Shown here: positions 1-13,951 of the stretch, one piece after another
Layout: each line of letters starts with the position of its first letter
Numbering within the stretch: position 1 is the stretch's first letter
NCBI RefSeq assembly: GCF_000002995.4
Contig: NW_025062477.1
Span: forward strand, 11,008,649 to 11,072,648
Length of the DNA: 64,000 nucleotides
From: Brugia malayi
Taxonomy: Eukaryota; Nematoda; Chromadorea; Rhabditida; Onchocercidae
Reading direction: 5' to 3'
Translations under genes and position numbers: made by a program
The notes under the pieces: model-generated
Seen by the model: only the letters and a program-made list of their open reading frames with translations
Database searches by the model: none
What the model was told of the DNA's origin: nothing

Positions 1-2598
1 TGGAAATTTAAATTTTAGAGTTAAATATGCCATTATATTATAGGAGGAAAATATGTAACATTAAAAATTACATTATCAAATAATTTCGTGCATTCTTGTA
101 TCTTTTTTTTTTGAAAAAGTAATTAATTATTTAAAAGAATTTATTTTAATAAATACTATTAATGAATTATTTTTATCACAATTGATAATGATTAATGTAT
201 GTTTCACGTACGTGAAATGCTAAAAAAAAAAACTTTGATGAATTATTAAAAATGTTTCCTTTTCTTCGTCCCATTTCTTAGTTTAATTTGTAGCGTTTTT
301 ATGTTTTACTTTATTTTAAATATTAATTTGATATTTTCATCTTTTACATAAAAAAGTTGCAATTCACGTCAGCAATATTCAAAATGTAATTTTGTTCTTT
401 TAATAAGTCTCTTCCCATTATTTCATTGATAAAATTGATAAGAAAAAGAAAAAATGAAAAATATTTGCAATTTTAAATTATTAAATTAATCCAACAAATC
501 TTTTTTTTTTTTCCAAGCAGAACAAATTAGCAAAAGTTTCTGTTTTATTGTTATAAACAAAAAACATACAAAAAAATACTTCAACTAAGCCAAAAGTGAA
601 TAATAATTAATCATTTGAAAATAACAATCGAAAAAAAAAACAAAAAAAAAAAAAAAAAAAACATAATTGTGCTTGAAAAAATGCAAATTTTTGAAGATAA
701 ATAATTGAAAATATGTTTGCATGAAAAAATTAAACCAAAAATTACAAAACATTTCTATGAATTATTACAACAATGTGACAATTTTGTGTCACACTCATAA
801 TTTTATTATATATTTACCAAAAATATTTCGTAAACAAACCTGGGAAACAGAACTCTGCAATAATAAAAAGCAAATATTTTTCAAAAAAACAAAAATAGCT
901 TTTATACTGGATGATTAGAAAAGTCAGATGATTTTTCCAAGAAAAACATATGAGGTAAAAATTTTCAATTTAATTTATATAAGTTTTGTGAAATGTTGAA
1001 TTTAGTAAATATACGATTCGATGGCTATGAATGCTAAAGGCATAAATTATTTTTGAAAAAAAAAAAAAACATTCATAATTGTTAATTACAACACTATGAA
1101 TAAAAACATACAACATTCACTTTAAAATTTACTGAAATCTTGATATTAATTAATCATTTGAAAATAATTGATAATAAAATACAATTAAAGCTGCTTAAAA
1201 AAATACAAACATCAATTGCAATATTTTAATCACTAATTTTTAACACTTCAAAAATTTTCAAAAATGTACTCAGAACTATTAATTCTTTAATACATCCATG
1301 ATAATTAACCACCACCATAAAGCTTTCATTCCGTCCATTTATTAAACCAATTGTAAATTTATTTTAAATTATCAAAATATCCTGTGAATTGTACAAATAT
1401 TTATTGCTAACTAACAAAATTATATTTGTTATAACAACAAATATTCATTATCTATTAGAATTTCTTAACAACTACTGTTGAAAAAGAGAAAAAAATAATA
1501 AAAATGGAAGGAAAATGTTTACCGCAAGAAAGGAAAAAGTTTACTGAAAAAAAAAAAAAACTTTCAAATCAATCAAGAAATTCTAATTACAACACTACTT
1601 CCTTTTTTGCTACATTTTAAAAAGCAGGCAAAAAATTCATGTTGACGCATTAAGGTAAAAGAAATTTTATGAATCATAACCGAGTGAGTGATGAGTGAAA
1701 ATCATGCAGTAATAGTTTTGCCAACATATTTATTAAATTAAACTTAAAAAAGAAAATTAAAACTTAATCCTTAAATACTATGCTTTAAATATGCTAAAAT
1801 ATATTTTGAAGCATACATACCTCCTCATATTTAGTTGTCTAACTTGAAATGTAATACAAATATAAGGATTAAAATAAACTAATTATTTATCAATATCATA
1901 AAGCATACAAAGTTTGTAAAATAGATAATTGATTTTCGCTCACTGTATAACGTTCCACCATTTTTCTTATCACTGAAAAAAAAAATTAATTAGTTAACAC
2001 AATAATTTCATATAATAATGAAATAGCGAATTAAAGATAATTTAATAATCAATGAAAATAGTATAATCCGTTTAATGTAAATGGTCCAAGACTAAAAATC
2101 TTTTAGGGATTTTCCTAATGTAGATAAGGTGAAAAGTTATCATAATGAGAAGGATATCAAAATAGGAATACGAAATCGTAAATAAGTCTGAAATTCGTAA
2201 ATTGAAAGAAGATAGTAATTCCAAAAGAGACAAATGCAATTCTATTTGATACCATCAAATTTTAAGCTAATCTGTCATAAAACTGAAGTAAAAAAGATAA
2301 ATGAATCGGATGCATCAGAAGAGGATATCAGTAAAACAAATGAAGAGAAAAAGAAAAGAAAAAAGCAATAAGATAGTTTTCTGAAAATTTATTTCTCAAT
2401 TTTAATTTCATTGATTAAGACCCTTATGCACTTGTTTTTCGAAAAAGTTTAGTCATATTTCGAAAAAAATTCAATAACTCCTTCGCTAGACATTAATTTC
2501 ATATCTAATTAATTGAAAAATTTTTTCGTACTATCAACTTGGATGAAAGAATATTTCATTATGGCAATTGTATAATAAAGCTACGCAGATAATTCATT
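1..2598. other. AT-rich intergenic region
   Basis: No coding exon could be supported here. The stretch is AT-rich with many poly-A and poly-T tracts. The only ORF of note (721-918, plus) is lysine- and asparagine-rich, has no recognisable domain and no phase-compatible splice partners. The region lies downstream of the RPAP3-like gene and presumably holds its 3' UTR next to position 2598. Confidence 0.6.
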
Positions 2599-5287
2599 TT
2601 AAAATATTATCATATTTAACTGACCTGTTTAATTCTCAGCACCAAAAGAAGTTAAAAAAATTCAATGTATTAATACTGTTATTGATTGAGAACACAAAAA
2701 AAAAAAACAAAAAACTGACTATCCTTTGCAGCTTCATCCAAAAATAATACAGCGATATCAAATCGGGAAACATCAGCTAATTTAATCAAACATTCTAACA
2801 GTTCCGAAATATTTGATTGATTAGCTAGAATATCGAAACCAACGAATAAGCACTTGATCATTTCAGTTTCAATCACTTCATCCAATAAATCGCCATAATT
2901 ATTCTTATCAATTGACTAAATAATAATAATAACTGAACAATAGTAATAATAATAAGAAGTTTCAGATTTACTCAAGAAAAAAAAAAAAATTAAGAAACCG
3001 TTCTATTCACATATTGATTGGTTTCAGTATTAATTTTCAATAAATTCAAAAAAATAATGAACAATAAAAATATGTGATATTAAACGAGAAATAAAAAAAA
3101 AAGTAAAAACATTTTTGATGATAACGATGAAGAGTAATTCTGAAGTAATAGCTAAAGAACAAATCAAAATGAGTGCCGGAAATAGGAAAAATTGTAAATA
3201 ATAGCTTACCAAGAAATATTCAGCAAATGCCACCGGCCTACTCTTAAGCCTTTGAAAAACTGAGATAAAAATGAATGATGTCGTTGGAGGAGGCGGAATT
3301 TTCATTGATGATAATTCCTGATTTAGAGAATGAGCAATTATTGCTAGGAAAAATCGCAACGTATAAAAATTAAAGTTCAGTCTATTAGATTGAAAATGCA
3401 ATTATATGACAGCTCATTAAATTAAAAAAAAAATACATATATATATATATATAATTAAAGTATTAAGGTTTCATGCCAAGTACTCAATAGCTTGCAACAA
3501 ATAAATAAAAAGAATTATGCAAAAAAAGAGAAAAAAAAAAAAAAAAACAAAAACGAAGAATCATTTTAAACAATAATTTTGAAAATTAAATTATTTACCG
3601 GTGATGATATGTGTAATTTATCTTGAATTATTTGTTCGGCCAATTCCATTCTCCCTATCGTTTTAATATTTTTAATTTCAGTTAGTGGCAATTTTGAACG
3701 AAGGAATTCATCCTTTTCACCACATGATAACTTCACTTCTACACAATTCGTCTTTGAAATAAATTTATAAAAATAAGAAACGAAATTCGGCATTTTTTTG
3801 AAACGATGAATTGGAAGATGTCAAAAAATTCAATTCAAATGTGAATAATATTTGATAAAAATTTATTTCATAAAATTTAATCGATTTTTTCAAGAATATT
3901 TGGACAAATAGTTAGATAGATAGCTATATATATGATGCATCCTAGCACAACAGACAGATTAAAAAATTAAAAACTAAAAAATGAAATTTTTGTAAAATTT
4001 CTTAACAAATACCTTGTCTTGAACATGCTGCTTCAGCTTTGCAATTTCTTTATTTTTTGGATTGTTTAAATCAATTTTTGAAATCTTTTCAGCTGCGATT
4101 TCATACAAGTGCAAATTTTCTAACGCTTTCGCATATCTGTGAATAAAGCTTCAACTTATTATACTAATAATAGCAACTATTTTCATTTATTCTGCTCCTT
4201 AATATGGCCATTCATTATCTTACCCATCAATATAGGAGAGTTACCTAATAAATTTCTCGCTCTACTTAACAAGTTATGAAAAAGAGACTATTTCAACAAA
4301 ATTAAATCATGATACTTTGTATTACTTCAAACTACTACATAAGAATCTAAAAAGTGACTGAGACATAACAAAAAAAAAAGAGCATTGTCGTATCATAATG
4401 TTAACATCACTAATACATTAGGTTAAAGGATTATATGTTTTAAATTTTAAAAGATTAAATTCCAAAAATAAAAAAGTGAAGTTTTACCTAAATATTGCCT
4501 TTACGTTATTTGCATCCAATTCTAAAGCTCTCGCAGAATCCATTAAAGCTCGTTCGTATCTATAAAAGTTAATTTTTATAAGGTTACAGTAATATCTATC
4601 TAATAATTCTAATGAAATACATATCTTCAAGATTCTCGTAAACAATCATTCCTAATATGACAGTAAAAGAGATAACTTTAAAAGAGACATGATATTAACA
4701 ATGCTATAGTCAAACCATTTGAAAATTGATAAATCTAATCGATCAAAACAATAAAGTAATTTACTCATAAACTTAATCTAAAATTTGAAAAGTTGAAATT
4801 ACCACTACAGTTTCTTCGCCAAAACCAATGTGATTTAAAGTGGAAGAATGCTTTTTAAATCTTAAATGTTATTAATTACGATAATTGTGCATATTTTTTC
4901 ACTTCAATCTACGATTAATTCATTTGCTTACACTTTAAATCTCGAGCTACTTTATAAATATAGCATCTTCATCCTTTTTTAATAATTATAATTATCCGAA
5001 CCTTCTTTCTGTGAATGCAAAGAGCAAAAACATAAGAAACAATTTCATGCAAAACTGTCAATAAATTTTAAAATATAAAAAAGAAAAACAAAGCAAAGAA
5101 TATACTGTTTGATATTGAGATAAGCTTGAGCTCTATTAGCTAGTACTGATGATGTTTCCTGACATTCCAATGAACTTGTATAACTCTTGATAGCATTATG
5201 ATAACGAAATGAGCGAAAATGTTCATTGCCTTCGAGACGATGCCGTTCTGCTTCTGCTTTGTTCGTTGTTAAATCGATTTCTGTCAT
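2599..5287 (-). CDS. rpap3: RPAP3-like co-chaperone (R2TP complex): one TPR domain plus RPAP3_C domain
   Basis: RPAP3 tethers HSP90/HSP70 to the RUVBL1/2-PIH1 (R2TP) machine that assembles RNA polymerase II, box C/D snoRNPs and PIKKs. Exons on the minus strand are 5287-5106, 4559-4488, 4136-4013, 3751-3599, 3317-3210 and 2915-2720, with a short tentative last exon at 2624-2599. Phases agree throughout, giving about 286 codons. Residues 12-110 form a TPR domain. The five carboxylate-clamp positions that hold the HSP90/HSP70 EEVD tail are all present (Arg17, Asn21, Asn51, Lys81, Arg85). Exons 5 and 6 encode the RPAP3_C domain: a PPPPTTSF start, RLKSRP, and LADVSRFDIAVLFLDEA near the end, close to the human motif SELKRFDMAVMFMSE. 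Human RPAP3 is 665 residues with two TPR domains, so this is a compact form. The final exon is uncertain because reading through 2720 also stays open to a stop at 2679. Confidence 0.85.
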
Positions 5288-5310
5288 TTCAATAATTCAA
5301 AAGTTGTTCT
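5288..5310 (-). promoter_or_regulatory. Likely trans-splice acceptor and short 5' UTR of the RPAP3-like gene
   Basis: Read on the minus strand, a pyrimidine-rich TTTCAATTTTAG ends at 5309, 21 nt before the ATG at 5287. Nematode mRNAs commonly receive a spliced leader at such a site close upstream of the start codon. No cis-splice donor was identified upstream. The assignment is inference from position and motif. Confidence 0.4.
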
Positions 5311-6557
5311 AAAATTGAAATTATTAAAATTAAATGTATTTAAGCAATAATAAACGTATTTTTGGACAAATATTAATATCCAAACAATCGATAATCGAAT
5401 ATATTCAATACTAATCCCAATCAGTTCTAAAATAATAGCTTATAAGTAAAGTTAGAAGTCAGAACGAAAGTAAAGTTAGAACGAAAGAGGCAATTTATGA
5501 TTCAGTTAGAATTCGGTAAAAAAAAAAACTCTATGATTAAGGGTTACATTTAAAATTATCAACATGTCAATAATTTCATTGTAATTTTATACTAAAAAAA
5601 GAAATTTACTAAAAATTTGCTTTTCAAATCACACCTATTCAATTTAGAAATAACATAGCAAATCCTTCATGCTCAAAAACAAAATTCATTCAACAAAATT
5701 TAAGTAATTTAGCAAACTAGTTCATTTCCTAAAACTATTTATGCAAATCGAACCGGAATTTATCGGTGGAAAGAATGAGATTTTATTGATAAACAATTTA
5801 TAGGCTTTGCAACCGTTTTATTATAATATTTATATGATAGAAGAAATAAAAATTTTATGTTTATTAAAAAATATATGATATTAAAGTCAGAAAAATTGAA
5901 GCAATCCTAAAAATAACCCGTTTTTTTTTTCTTTTACACCAAAATCGTACATAAAACGGTAATTACGAGAAATTTCAATTTCTAGAAGAATATATAAGTT
6001 AATGCTAGAGTTTACAATTTCAGCAAGAAGATATTGACGTGAAATATTACGCGAATCAACAGATCAACATAAACAGACTGATAATGATGATATAATAACG
6101 TAAAAGATTAAGAATAGAAAAGTAATAAAAACTAAATTTTCTTGAAATTAAATTTAAATTAGAGCTATAAGACTTGAATTATACCAAAATTACATTACAA
6201 AATGAAAGAAATAAGTAACAAAAGAATAACAACAAATGAGTTCACTATTTTCGACTGAAAAAAATCCCAAAATTACCACATTTAAATCATTAATAAAAAT
6301 GAAAGGTTCAAAGTTTTTCATAAATTTGTATTCCTTTAACAATTTGCAAAAGTTATAGAAAAAGTTATAAAAATATGCTATACAACAATAATTTATATAA
6401 AATTACTAAAAACATTAGTGTAAAGTCACTTTTGAATTTAGCCATATCAGACTACAGCATCAGCCAAAAATTAATTGATCGAATTACCCGTCATACCATC
6501 CTATATAATACATTCACCGATTAGAGTAAAACCAATAAAATAATACCACCATTACAC
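5311..6557. other. Intergenic spacer between SEC10 and the RPAP3-like gene
   Basis: About 1.25 kb of AT-rich DNA separates two head-to-tail minus-strand genes. No coding exon, RNA gene or repeat array was recognised. The spacing is wide for a compact Caenorhabditis-style operon, so co-transcription is possible but not supported by sequence alone. Confidence 0.5.
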
Positions 6558-9500
6558 TCATATAAAATTTAAGTGCAATTTAGCTGTTCGATAATCCATC
6601 CGAAGTTGTATGAAACTATTAATCATTCTTCGATCAGTATCAATCTATAAAAAATGTTAAATAAAATTTATCATTAATGCACGGAAAGACTTTTTTTTCT
6701 CCAAATACTTCCAAACTCTTTGCAAACTAACCAATAGTTGCGATGAACAAGCTTCGTTTAAATTCTCAGGCACAACAACCAATAAATTTGCAAGCGCATG
6801 TAAAGCTTCAAATTGTTTGCCAACTTCAGGAATTTTCCAACTCAGTATGCATTTTCTGGAATAAGCATCAGTTGTTTTAAATTCGTATCATAAATTTTAT
6901 ATTTAAAAACAAGAAAAGTTTTTTTGTTTTTTTGAAAGTAATTTTACAACATCGAATTAATAAATGACAATCTGATAAAGTGTAGATTACACATACCATT
7001 AATAATAAAAACTTTCACCAAGAAATGATTATTAAATAATGTTCGAATGTAATATCATCACTGCTAGAAAGCTCAATGAAATATCCAAAAAAATTTAGCT
7101 TGTCACTGAATTTTCATTTCCAATACCACAGCAGTTTTTAGTAGTTCTACAAAAAAGAGAAAAAAAAAAAGAACTCACCTGTATTCGTTGATATCACATA
7201 ACAAAAGCATAGCTCCTTGAGAATTATATGTAAATTGATATATATGTGTTAAAAGAACTTTGTAGAAACGACGACCAAATTCTAGCATCAGAGTCATCAA
7301 ATTACCACCATCAAGACTGTCACGTATCACCTGTACTTCTGCACTTAAGTATTTGACAACAAGAGCACAAGCCTAAAAAATTCAAAGCATTCGAAAATTA
7401 TGAAGAGAAGGAAGAAATGACAAAAAAAAAGATAGGTATGATGGAAAGATCAAACTAAATGTGAGAAGGATTTTCATTGACACATAAACTGTCAAAAATT
7501 TTAAATCACTTTTTCCGTTAAATTAGATTTTGAAAAAAAAAAAACTGCGGTAATCATATTGTATCACCTAGTTAGTTTAGTTAATTTTTTACATTCTTTT
7601 GACGAAAATCCTCAATATATATATATCACAAGAATGAAACTAACATTGGACATGGCTGTCACCATTTGATTTTCATCTTCAGGACGAAAATCTGTCTTCT
7701 TTTGTTCATTCGTCAACAAAAAACGTATGTAACCAACTACTGCATTAATCTGTCGCTCAAGCCCAAGATTTATACGATTTTCAACATTACGTAAACAATC
7801 AACACGTTTCCTTGTACAAATATCTTCAACAGGAGTTTCACTATAAAATAAATTCTTTGTTATTAAATTACTATACTGAAGGAGAGTTGAAATTCAGATC
7901 GCAAATTTTTAAAGTGCTTCAAATATAACAAGTACTGATATTTTGATTTAGAAAAGATATGAATTGAAAATACCTGACAAATGGGAAGATGGAATCATCG
8001 TACTGCTTGTGGAATAGATGCGTAATAGCTACAGCTTGTTGCACAACAGAAAAAAAGTAATTAGGAGGCTCAGTTTTTGGTTCAGCTAATGATATTCCTA
8101 AAAAATAACGATTATCATTAAAGTGCAAAAAAATGATAGATAATCTTTTAAAAATGATGAAAATGAGAAAAAGTCTTGATTTTTAATGCACATACCCGCA
8201 AGTGAAAGATCAATTGCATAATCTAAATGTTCTGTATATAAAAATCGCAAAAGTACATCAAATATTGTTTCAGTCATTTTTGGCGCTTCATCTTTATCAC
8301 ATAACTAAAACTATACACAAATTCAGAATTAAAACGCAGAAATAAAAATATAATTGTAAAAATCATTATGTTATGCATTTATTTGCATCCAAGATCACAA
8401 GAGGATAATAATGCACTGAAATCAGAATCTATAAACATGCAAAAATTCGCTCTCTTTTCATAAACAAATTATCAGATATTTTTGAAATGATAAGTTTTAC
8501 CAGTTGGCAGCGCTGAAAGGCATTCTTCGTTTCTTGAAGTATGTTAATAGCTACTTCTTCCGATAGAAATGTTTCACCACCATATGTTTCCACATTCAAT
8601 AATCTTGCTTGAATATCGCGCTTCAAGTCTTGCAACCTAATTTCAGAGATATTTTATACATGAAAAATTTACTTCATAAAATAAATTAGAAAAAACTCCT
8701 CTAAATTATTTAATTCGACTAATTTTTCAAATTTAGTTTGAAAAAATTGATGAATGAACGGCACAAGACTTTTTTTTTTTTTTTTTGATCCTAAAAAGCA
8801 CCAAATGACTAACAAGAATGACAAATTACTCACCCTCCACTTTGGATTTGTTTCTTTTGATGATTTTTTGACTCATAAAACCGACTCAAAATAGCGCCAC
8901 ATTGTTCTATCAGAAATTGCCTCTCAATTCTGAAGAGATTAATGAGGGAATAAATGCTTGACATCGATATTTATAGTGATACGTTGCTAAGAAGGAAAAG
9001 AAATTTAACAAAGCTATAAATGAGTTTTTTTTAAAAAAAAATAATCCTTCCACATCATCTCCACAATAATCATCAATCAAAATTAAAAAAGATAAAAATT
9101 TGACTTAATTAAATTATTGCAGCGTAGAAATGAAAAGGGAGAGAAAAAAAAAACATGAAAAAATGTGTCATTTTCGGGAAAGAAAAAAATTTACGCTGGT
9201 TGATCTAATTCACATGGTGACAATCACTGAACACTTTCTAACAATCGCATTTAAAAAAAATCTTTTTTTTTTGAGAAATATCCAATAAATACGTTTCCCG
9301 ACTGCACTGAATAAACAAATAACCCTATTCAAAAAGAAAAAGAAAAAGTCGAGAAAAACTTGAAAATAAAACGAAGACATACGTAGGATACGCTTCTAAA
9401 TAACGACCGAACACAGACCGCACCAATGTATCCATAAACTGCAGATCAGTTCCAGTAATCCGCAATGCAACTAAATTTGATACCAATTTTTGCGTTCTGA

Positions 9501-11773
9501 AAAATTTACTTATAACCAAATGCTGTTAAAAAAAAAGGATCACAAAATTCCGAATTATTTTGAATAAAAACAAACCTCGAATAGAGATCATATACTGATG
9601 TCAAATAAGCTTCTAAATCATTTTCAGAATCGCTTAATTTCGTTGCTATGACTTCCTGCAAATTACAAAAATCTTCTAAATAAACTTCTTTCATCATTCG
9701 GAATAGAGTGATTGATTAATAATGATAGTTAAAGCGATACTGAGAAAGAATAGAAATAATTTCTACACCGTCCTAAAATCAATGATTTATGTAATTCTTT
9801 CAAAATATGTGAAAATTATTTAATTTAAGCAGTTAATAAATATTTACCTGTAATTTCCCGTGAAATAAATTCAAAACCAACTTCGACATTACTTGGTCAG
9901 GATTTGGGAAGATCTCTTTCAACATCGGTTGTGTTTTCTGACAAAGTGATAAAATATCATCAAAAACGCTGTCACCGCGAAAAGCATTAATCTGCATATG
10001 TTCAACGAAAGCATCCAGACACTGCGAATAACCCTAAACTTTCAGCTTAGTGCTTCATTAACTTTTGAATAAAGATGTCATTCAATAAAATTGAAATACG
10101 TTCGGAATTTCAAATCATGAATTTTTAAATGCTTTACAGGCCAACATTTTAAAAATCCTCCGATGTATCTCGTTCTAATACCAATATCAGTTCTGTATTA
10201 CCAAAAAAAACGAAAATGTTCGTGTTTCAAAAGATACCCCTAGCACAATAATCAAACACAAATAAATTAAATCAAAAGTGCAATTTAAAAAAGTTGCCAA
10301 TTCCTGGAGAACAAATGACAATTTCTGAATTATGGCAGCGGATTCTAGCAAAAGTTACTTTGAAATCAGCCAAAATAACAGCTATTTCATGCATTCTACG
10401 CCAATTACCCTGTCGATGGGCTCGCACAAATTCTTCCAACATTAATCGTTCGATTTCGTCGTACTTGTGAGCAATTCTAATCTGTACATTGCTATATTTA
10501 TCTTTTGCCAATTCCTGAGAAATAGATGACAACTTCTGGATCATAGCAGCAGATTCCAATAACTGAAAATTTGAAGTTACCTTTAATGTAATATAAGTGA
10601 AGAATTCATATAACTAACATTGTTTATTTCCGTTATACTTTCAGACGATGATAAAAACATACCCTATCTGGATCAGTGAAGATATCAGAACTTAAAGGCT
10701 GATCTGCTAAAAATTCATCGAAATGCTTCATTAGTTGTAGAGCTTCATTAGCACGAGCACGTGGCAAATGAACACTTTCTAGCTGATCACCCAAATGTAC
10801 CACTTTAGTTGAAACTGTTTGCATCGTATTGTCTAACTGCTGTAAAGCAAGAACTTCCATTTCAAATCGGTTAAAATTAATATATTTAAAACAAATACAC
10901 AATTTTAAAATAGATAAAATAAAAGTGACTTTATTATATAGCTGTATTCAGCATGAGATTATTGCATAAACAGAAACTCGATTTTAATGAGACATATTAT
11001 TTTTACAAATTCAAAATTTAAAAATTTTTTTAAAACCTTTAATTTATCCATAGCATCAGCATTCTGTTCATGAAGTTTATGCAAAACGTTTAAATATTCA
11101 CGTTTGTCATTGTTACACTGCTGTTCCAATGAACTTATCTTCGACTATAATAGCTTCAACATTTTAGCGCTGCTACAAAGTTTTAGATTATATCATCCAG
11201 ACTTTAATCATTTGTCATATCCCTATTTATTGTGAATGTTTAATAGCACTAAGGCCTAAAAATTTTAGAAATTCTCAATTTTGGAATTTCGAGGAAGAGA
11301 AATAAAAAATGTGTTACTTGAAATTGATCGCTTAACATTTGCAAATTGCCAATTTCTTCTTCAAATTTCGTTTTCAAATCCGTAACATCGATGTCATCTT
11401 TGCCTCCAGTTAAACGCCAGGCCAAACGTTCCACAAAATCAATGGCATCAAAAGGTTCCTAAAAAAAAAAAAAAAAACGATTTACAATACATTTTATTTA
11501 TTGATATGGTATTTTTAACTTTTTTGTTTTGCTAAGAATAAACTACTTCCTTCCCAAAATCTAGTAGATAAAAAGTTCACATTATATTCCTCAGCAAAGA
11601 GGTCACATTAAAATTTTCAGCTTGTCATTTTCTCAGAATGGCAAATAACGAAAAGTAAATTTTTCTGGAAATTATCTTTCAAATGCTATGTTTTTTTTTT
11701 TTTTTTTTTTAAATATAAATCTACTTACCTGTTCCAAATCTTCAACATAAGTCGAAAAATACTGATTCGTCAT
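6558..11773 (-). CDS. sec-10: Exocyst complex subunit SEC10 (EXOC5)
   Basis: SEC10 is one of eight exocyst subunits that tether secretory vesicles to the plasma membrane before SNARE fusion; it partners closely with SEC15. Minus-strand exons are 11773-11729, 11458-11318, 11144-11037, 10839-10663, 10562-10359, 10033-9848, 9655-9576, 9496-9383, 8929-8834, 8636-8501, 8304-8196, 8097-7974, 7840-7645, 7372-7179, 6855-6732 and 6644-6558 (TGA stop). All phases fit and give 706 codons, essentially the length of human EXOC5 (708). Diagnostic segments are the N-terminal FDAIDFVERLAWRLTGG, a coiled-coil region (residues about 40-160), FVRAHRQGNWRRMHEIAVIL, and the C-terminal INSFIQLRMDYRTAKLHLNFI. The ATG begins MTNQYFSTYVEDLEQ, the usual exocyst-10 opening. 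It is divergent from the UBR gene. Nothing is missing or truncated. Confidence 0.95.
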
Positions 11774-13951
11774 CGCTTTAACTCTTTTTTATACTTTCAA
11801 TCAGTGAAAGCGATACAACTTATTTCTATTTGATAAGGACAATATATTCTGAAAAGAAACAATTCGTTTTTATCATTGCAAAATGATTATAAAAACGTTT
11901 TATAAATTCGGTGATAAAAACAATGTTCAATAAGATGCATTAATAATTATCCATAAACAATAACATTTTTCTTCCCATTACTGTAACAAAGCGAAGAAGA
12001 GTTGTGTGAAGTGCACAACGGGAAACATTTACAGAATTATAAGTTATAAATTTTTCGAATTTAGAATTTACAAAATGAAAGAAAAGAAATTTAATGTAAA
12101 GTACAAAAAAGTAAATATTAACAAATAAACACATACATAATAAATTTAAGTAAACATAAACATACTTATATATTCGTAACCATATAAATGTATGAAATCT
12201 GTGTACATATAAAAACTGTGAAAAGAAAAAATGAAACATATAAAAATATTTTAAAAAAGAAACAAAAAAACTTGGAATGCTTGGAACTTTTTTCTTTGGT
12301 TTTTCATTAGTGAATGGGAAAAAAGTGTCAAAATAAAAAAAAAAAATGAAAAAAGGAAAACTTAATAAATCATTTGTATCTATAATTTTCACTAAATAAT
12401 AATAGCACACTCTTTCCTTTTTCTCTTTTCCTATGATATTTTACATTCCGATCCATATGTATTACATAGTCTCTCTATCACTGTCACATCATCATTCTCA
12501 ATCACTGCTACAGTTATAATAACGTGATCACTAGTCTATTTTCTCAATCTCTAACACAATACACTCTCCTCAAACTAACCTTATTTCTCTTCCCATTGCC
12601 TCTTTTCCCAGTAATCTTCATGCCAATGGGTTTGAACTCATTTAGCTATAAAGGTGTTTGTTTGTTTGAATTCGCGCATGGAACATGTCTTTGTTTCTCT
12701 GTTTACATAGCTTTCTTGTAATGACCAGTTTTCCGGTTCCGGTTTGTATTTTATGCAGTGGAGATGCAGAAATGCTTATATTTTATGATTTTAGCATAGA
12801 AAATGAATAAAGCAGAACATTATGATAATATAGATTATGATTTAAGGGATCGATTTGATAAAAGATTTTTGAAAACATTTTCATGTTTTTTTTTTTTTTT
12901 TTATATACGAATTTAAGTCTACTAGAAATGATGAATTCCTTTTATTCTATTCATCGCATTCAAGATATTCATTATCAATAATTAAAAAACGAATTAGGCG
13001 AGGATGAAATAACTTATAATGCTGTGATTTATAATTAATGTTTATATTTCAAAATATGGAAGAAAAAAATATATATACAATCATTTGATATTCGGGAAAG
13101 CTTTCCCTAAAATGTTAATGAAATTTTTGATGACATTTGCAAGTGATAAAATTAACAAAGAAAGAAAACTTGGGAGGAAAATATTGAAAGCAAATAATCA
13201 AAACAGATTTCTTGCAAATAATGAATATATATCATAGTTGATTAGTCATACTTCGAGGATTTTTTTACATTTCACAAATTATTATGATAAATCTACCAGG
13301 CAGAACCAACATTTCGAGAAGTAGTTACGTAGAGTTTCCTCTCGAACTTTTGCGAAGCTTTGATTAAATTTTATCATTCCACTTATCATCCCGATGGTCC
13401 GTGGATCAATGTATATTTAATTTTTACCGTACTGATAAGAAGTATAGTAGCGAGTGTATAAAGTCAAATATGTGTTATTTAAATTGCTTACATGTCCTTA
13501 TTTCTTCCCCTTTTCTGTAATATTCCAAACCTAATTGCTAGTTATCATAAATGATAGCAGATAAAAATTCATTAGCTAATATTAATCTGGCATATCTTTC
13601 GCTTTTATTGTTCCTGTTGATAATAAATACATTAGTAATATTAATAATTCCGTACTCCTCAGGTTTTCGTCTAAATTTTGTCATAAATTTAATTAAATAA
13701 AAATTATGTGTACATAATGTTTGTTATCTATTAACAGTATCTGTTACGGAATTTGAGAAATCTTTATTCCTTCTTTTTTTTTGTTATTTTTTAATTTTGA
13801 ATTCGGAATTTCTACAGAAATTATTGTTAATTATTTTTTTCAGTGCTTGGTGTCAATTGTATATATACATATATACGTATATTTATATAAATATATATGT
13901 ATATGATTGTACTAGTACTGGTAGTTCTAAAGTACGTGTAACTAACGTATA
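11774..13951. other. Divergent intergenic region between SEC10 and UBR
   Basis: About 2.2 kb separate the SEC10 ATG (minus) from the UBR ATG (plus), so this should hold both promoters. It contains long T runs (12889-12902), an alternating AT segment at 13858-13903, and a slightly richer patch at 12725-12745 with two close CCGGTT copies. No coding exon is supported; the 156-codon minus-strand ORF at 12410-11940 is Phe- and Tyr-rich low-complexity sequence. Confidence 0.5.
13833..13951 (+). promoter_or_regulatory. Possible trans-splice acceptor and 5' UTR of the UBR gene
   Basis: A strong acceptor-like TTATTTTTTTCAG ends at 13843, 109 nt upstream of the chosen UBR start codon at 13952. No upstream donor or coding exon was found, so it could be a spliced-leader addition site. 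This is inference only. Confidence 0.35.

Noticed and set aside
11940..12410. 156-codon minus-strand ORF next to the SEC10 start
   Set aside because: Phe-, Tyr- and Leu-rich low-complexity translation of AT-rich DNA, no domain, no splice context; most likely chance.
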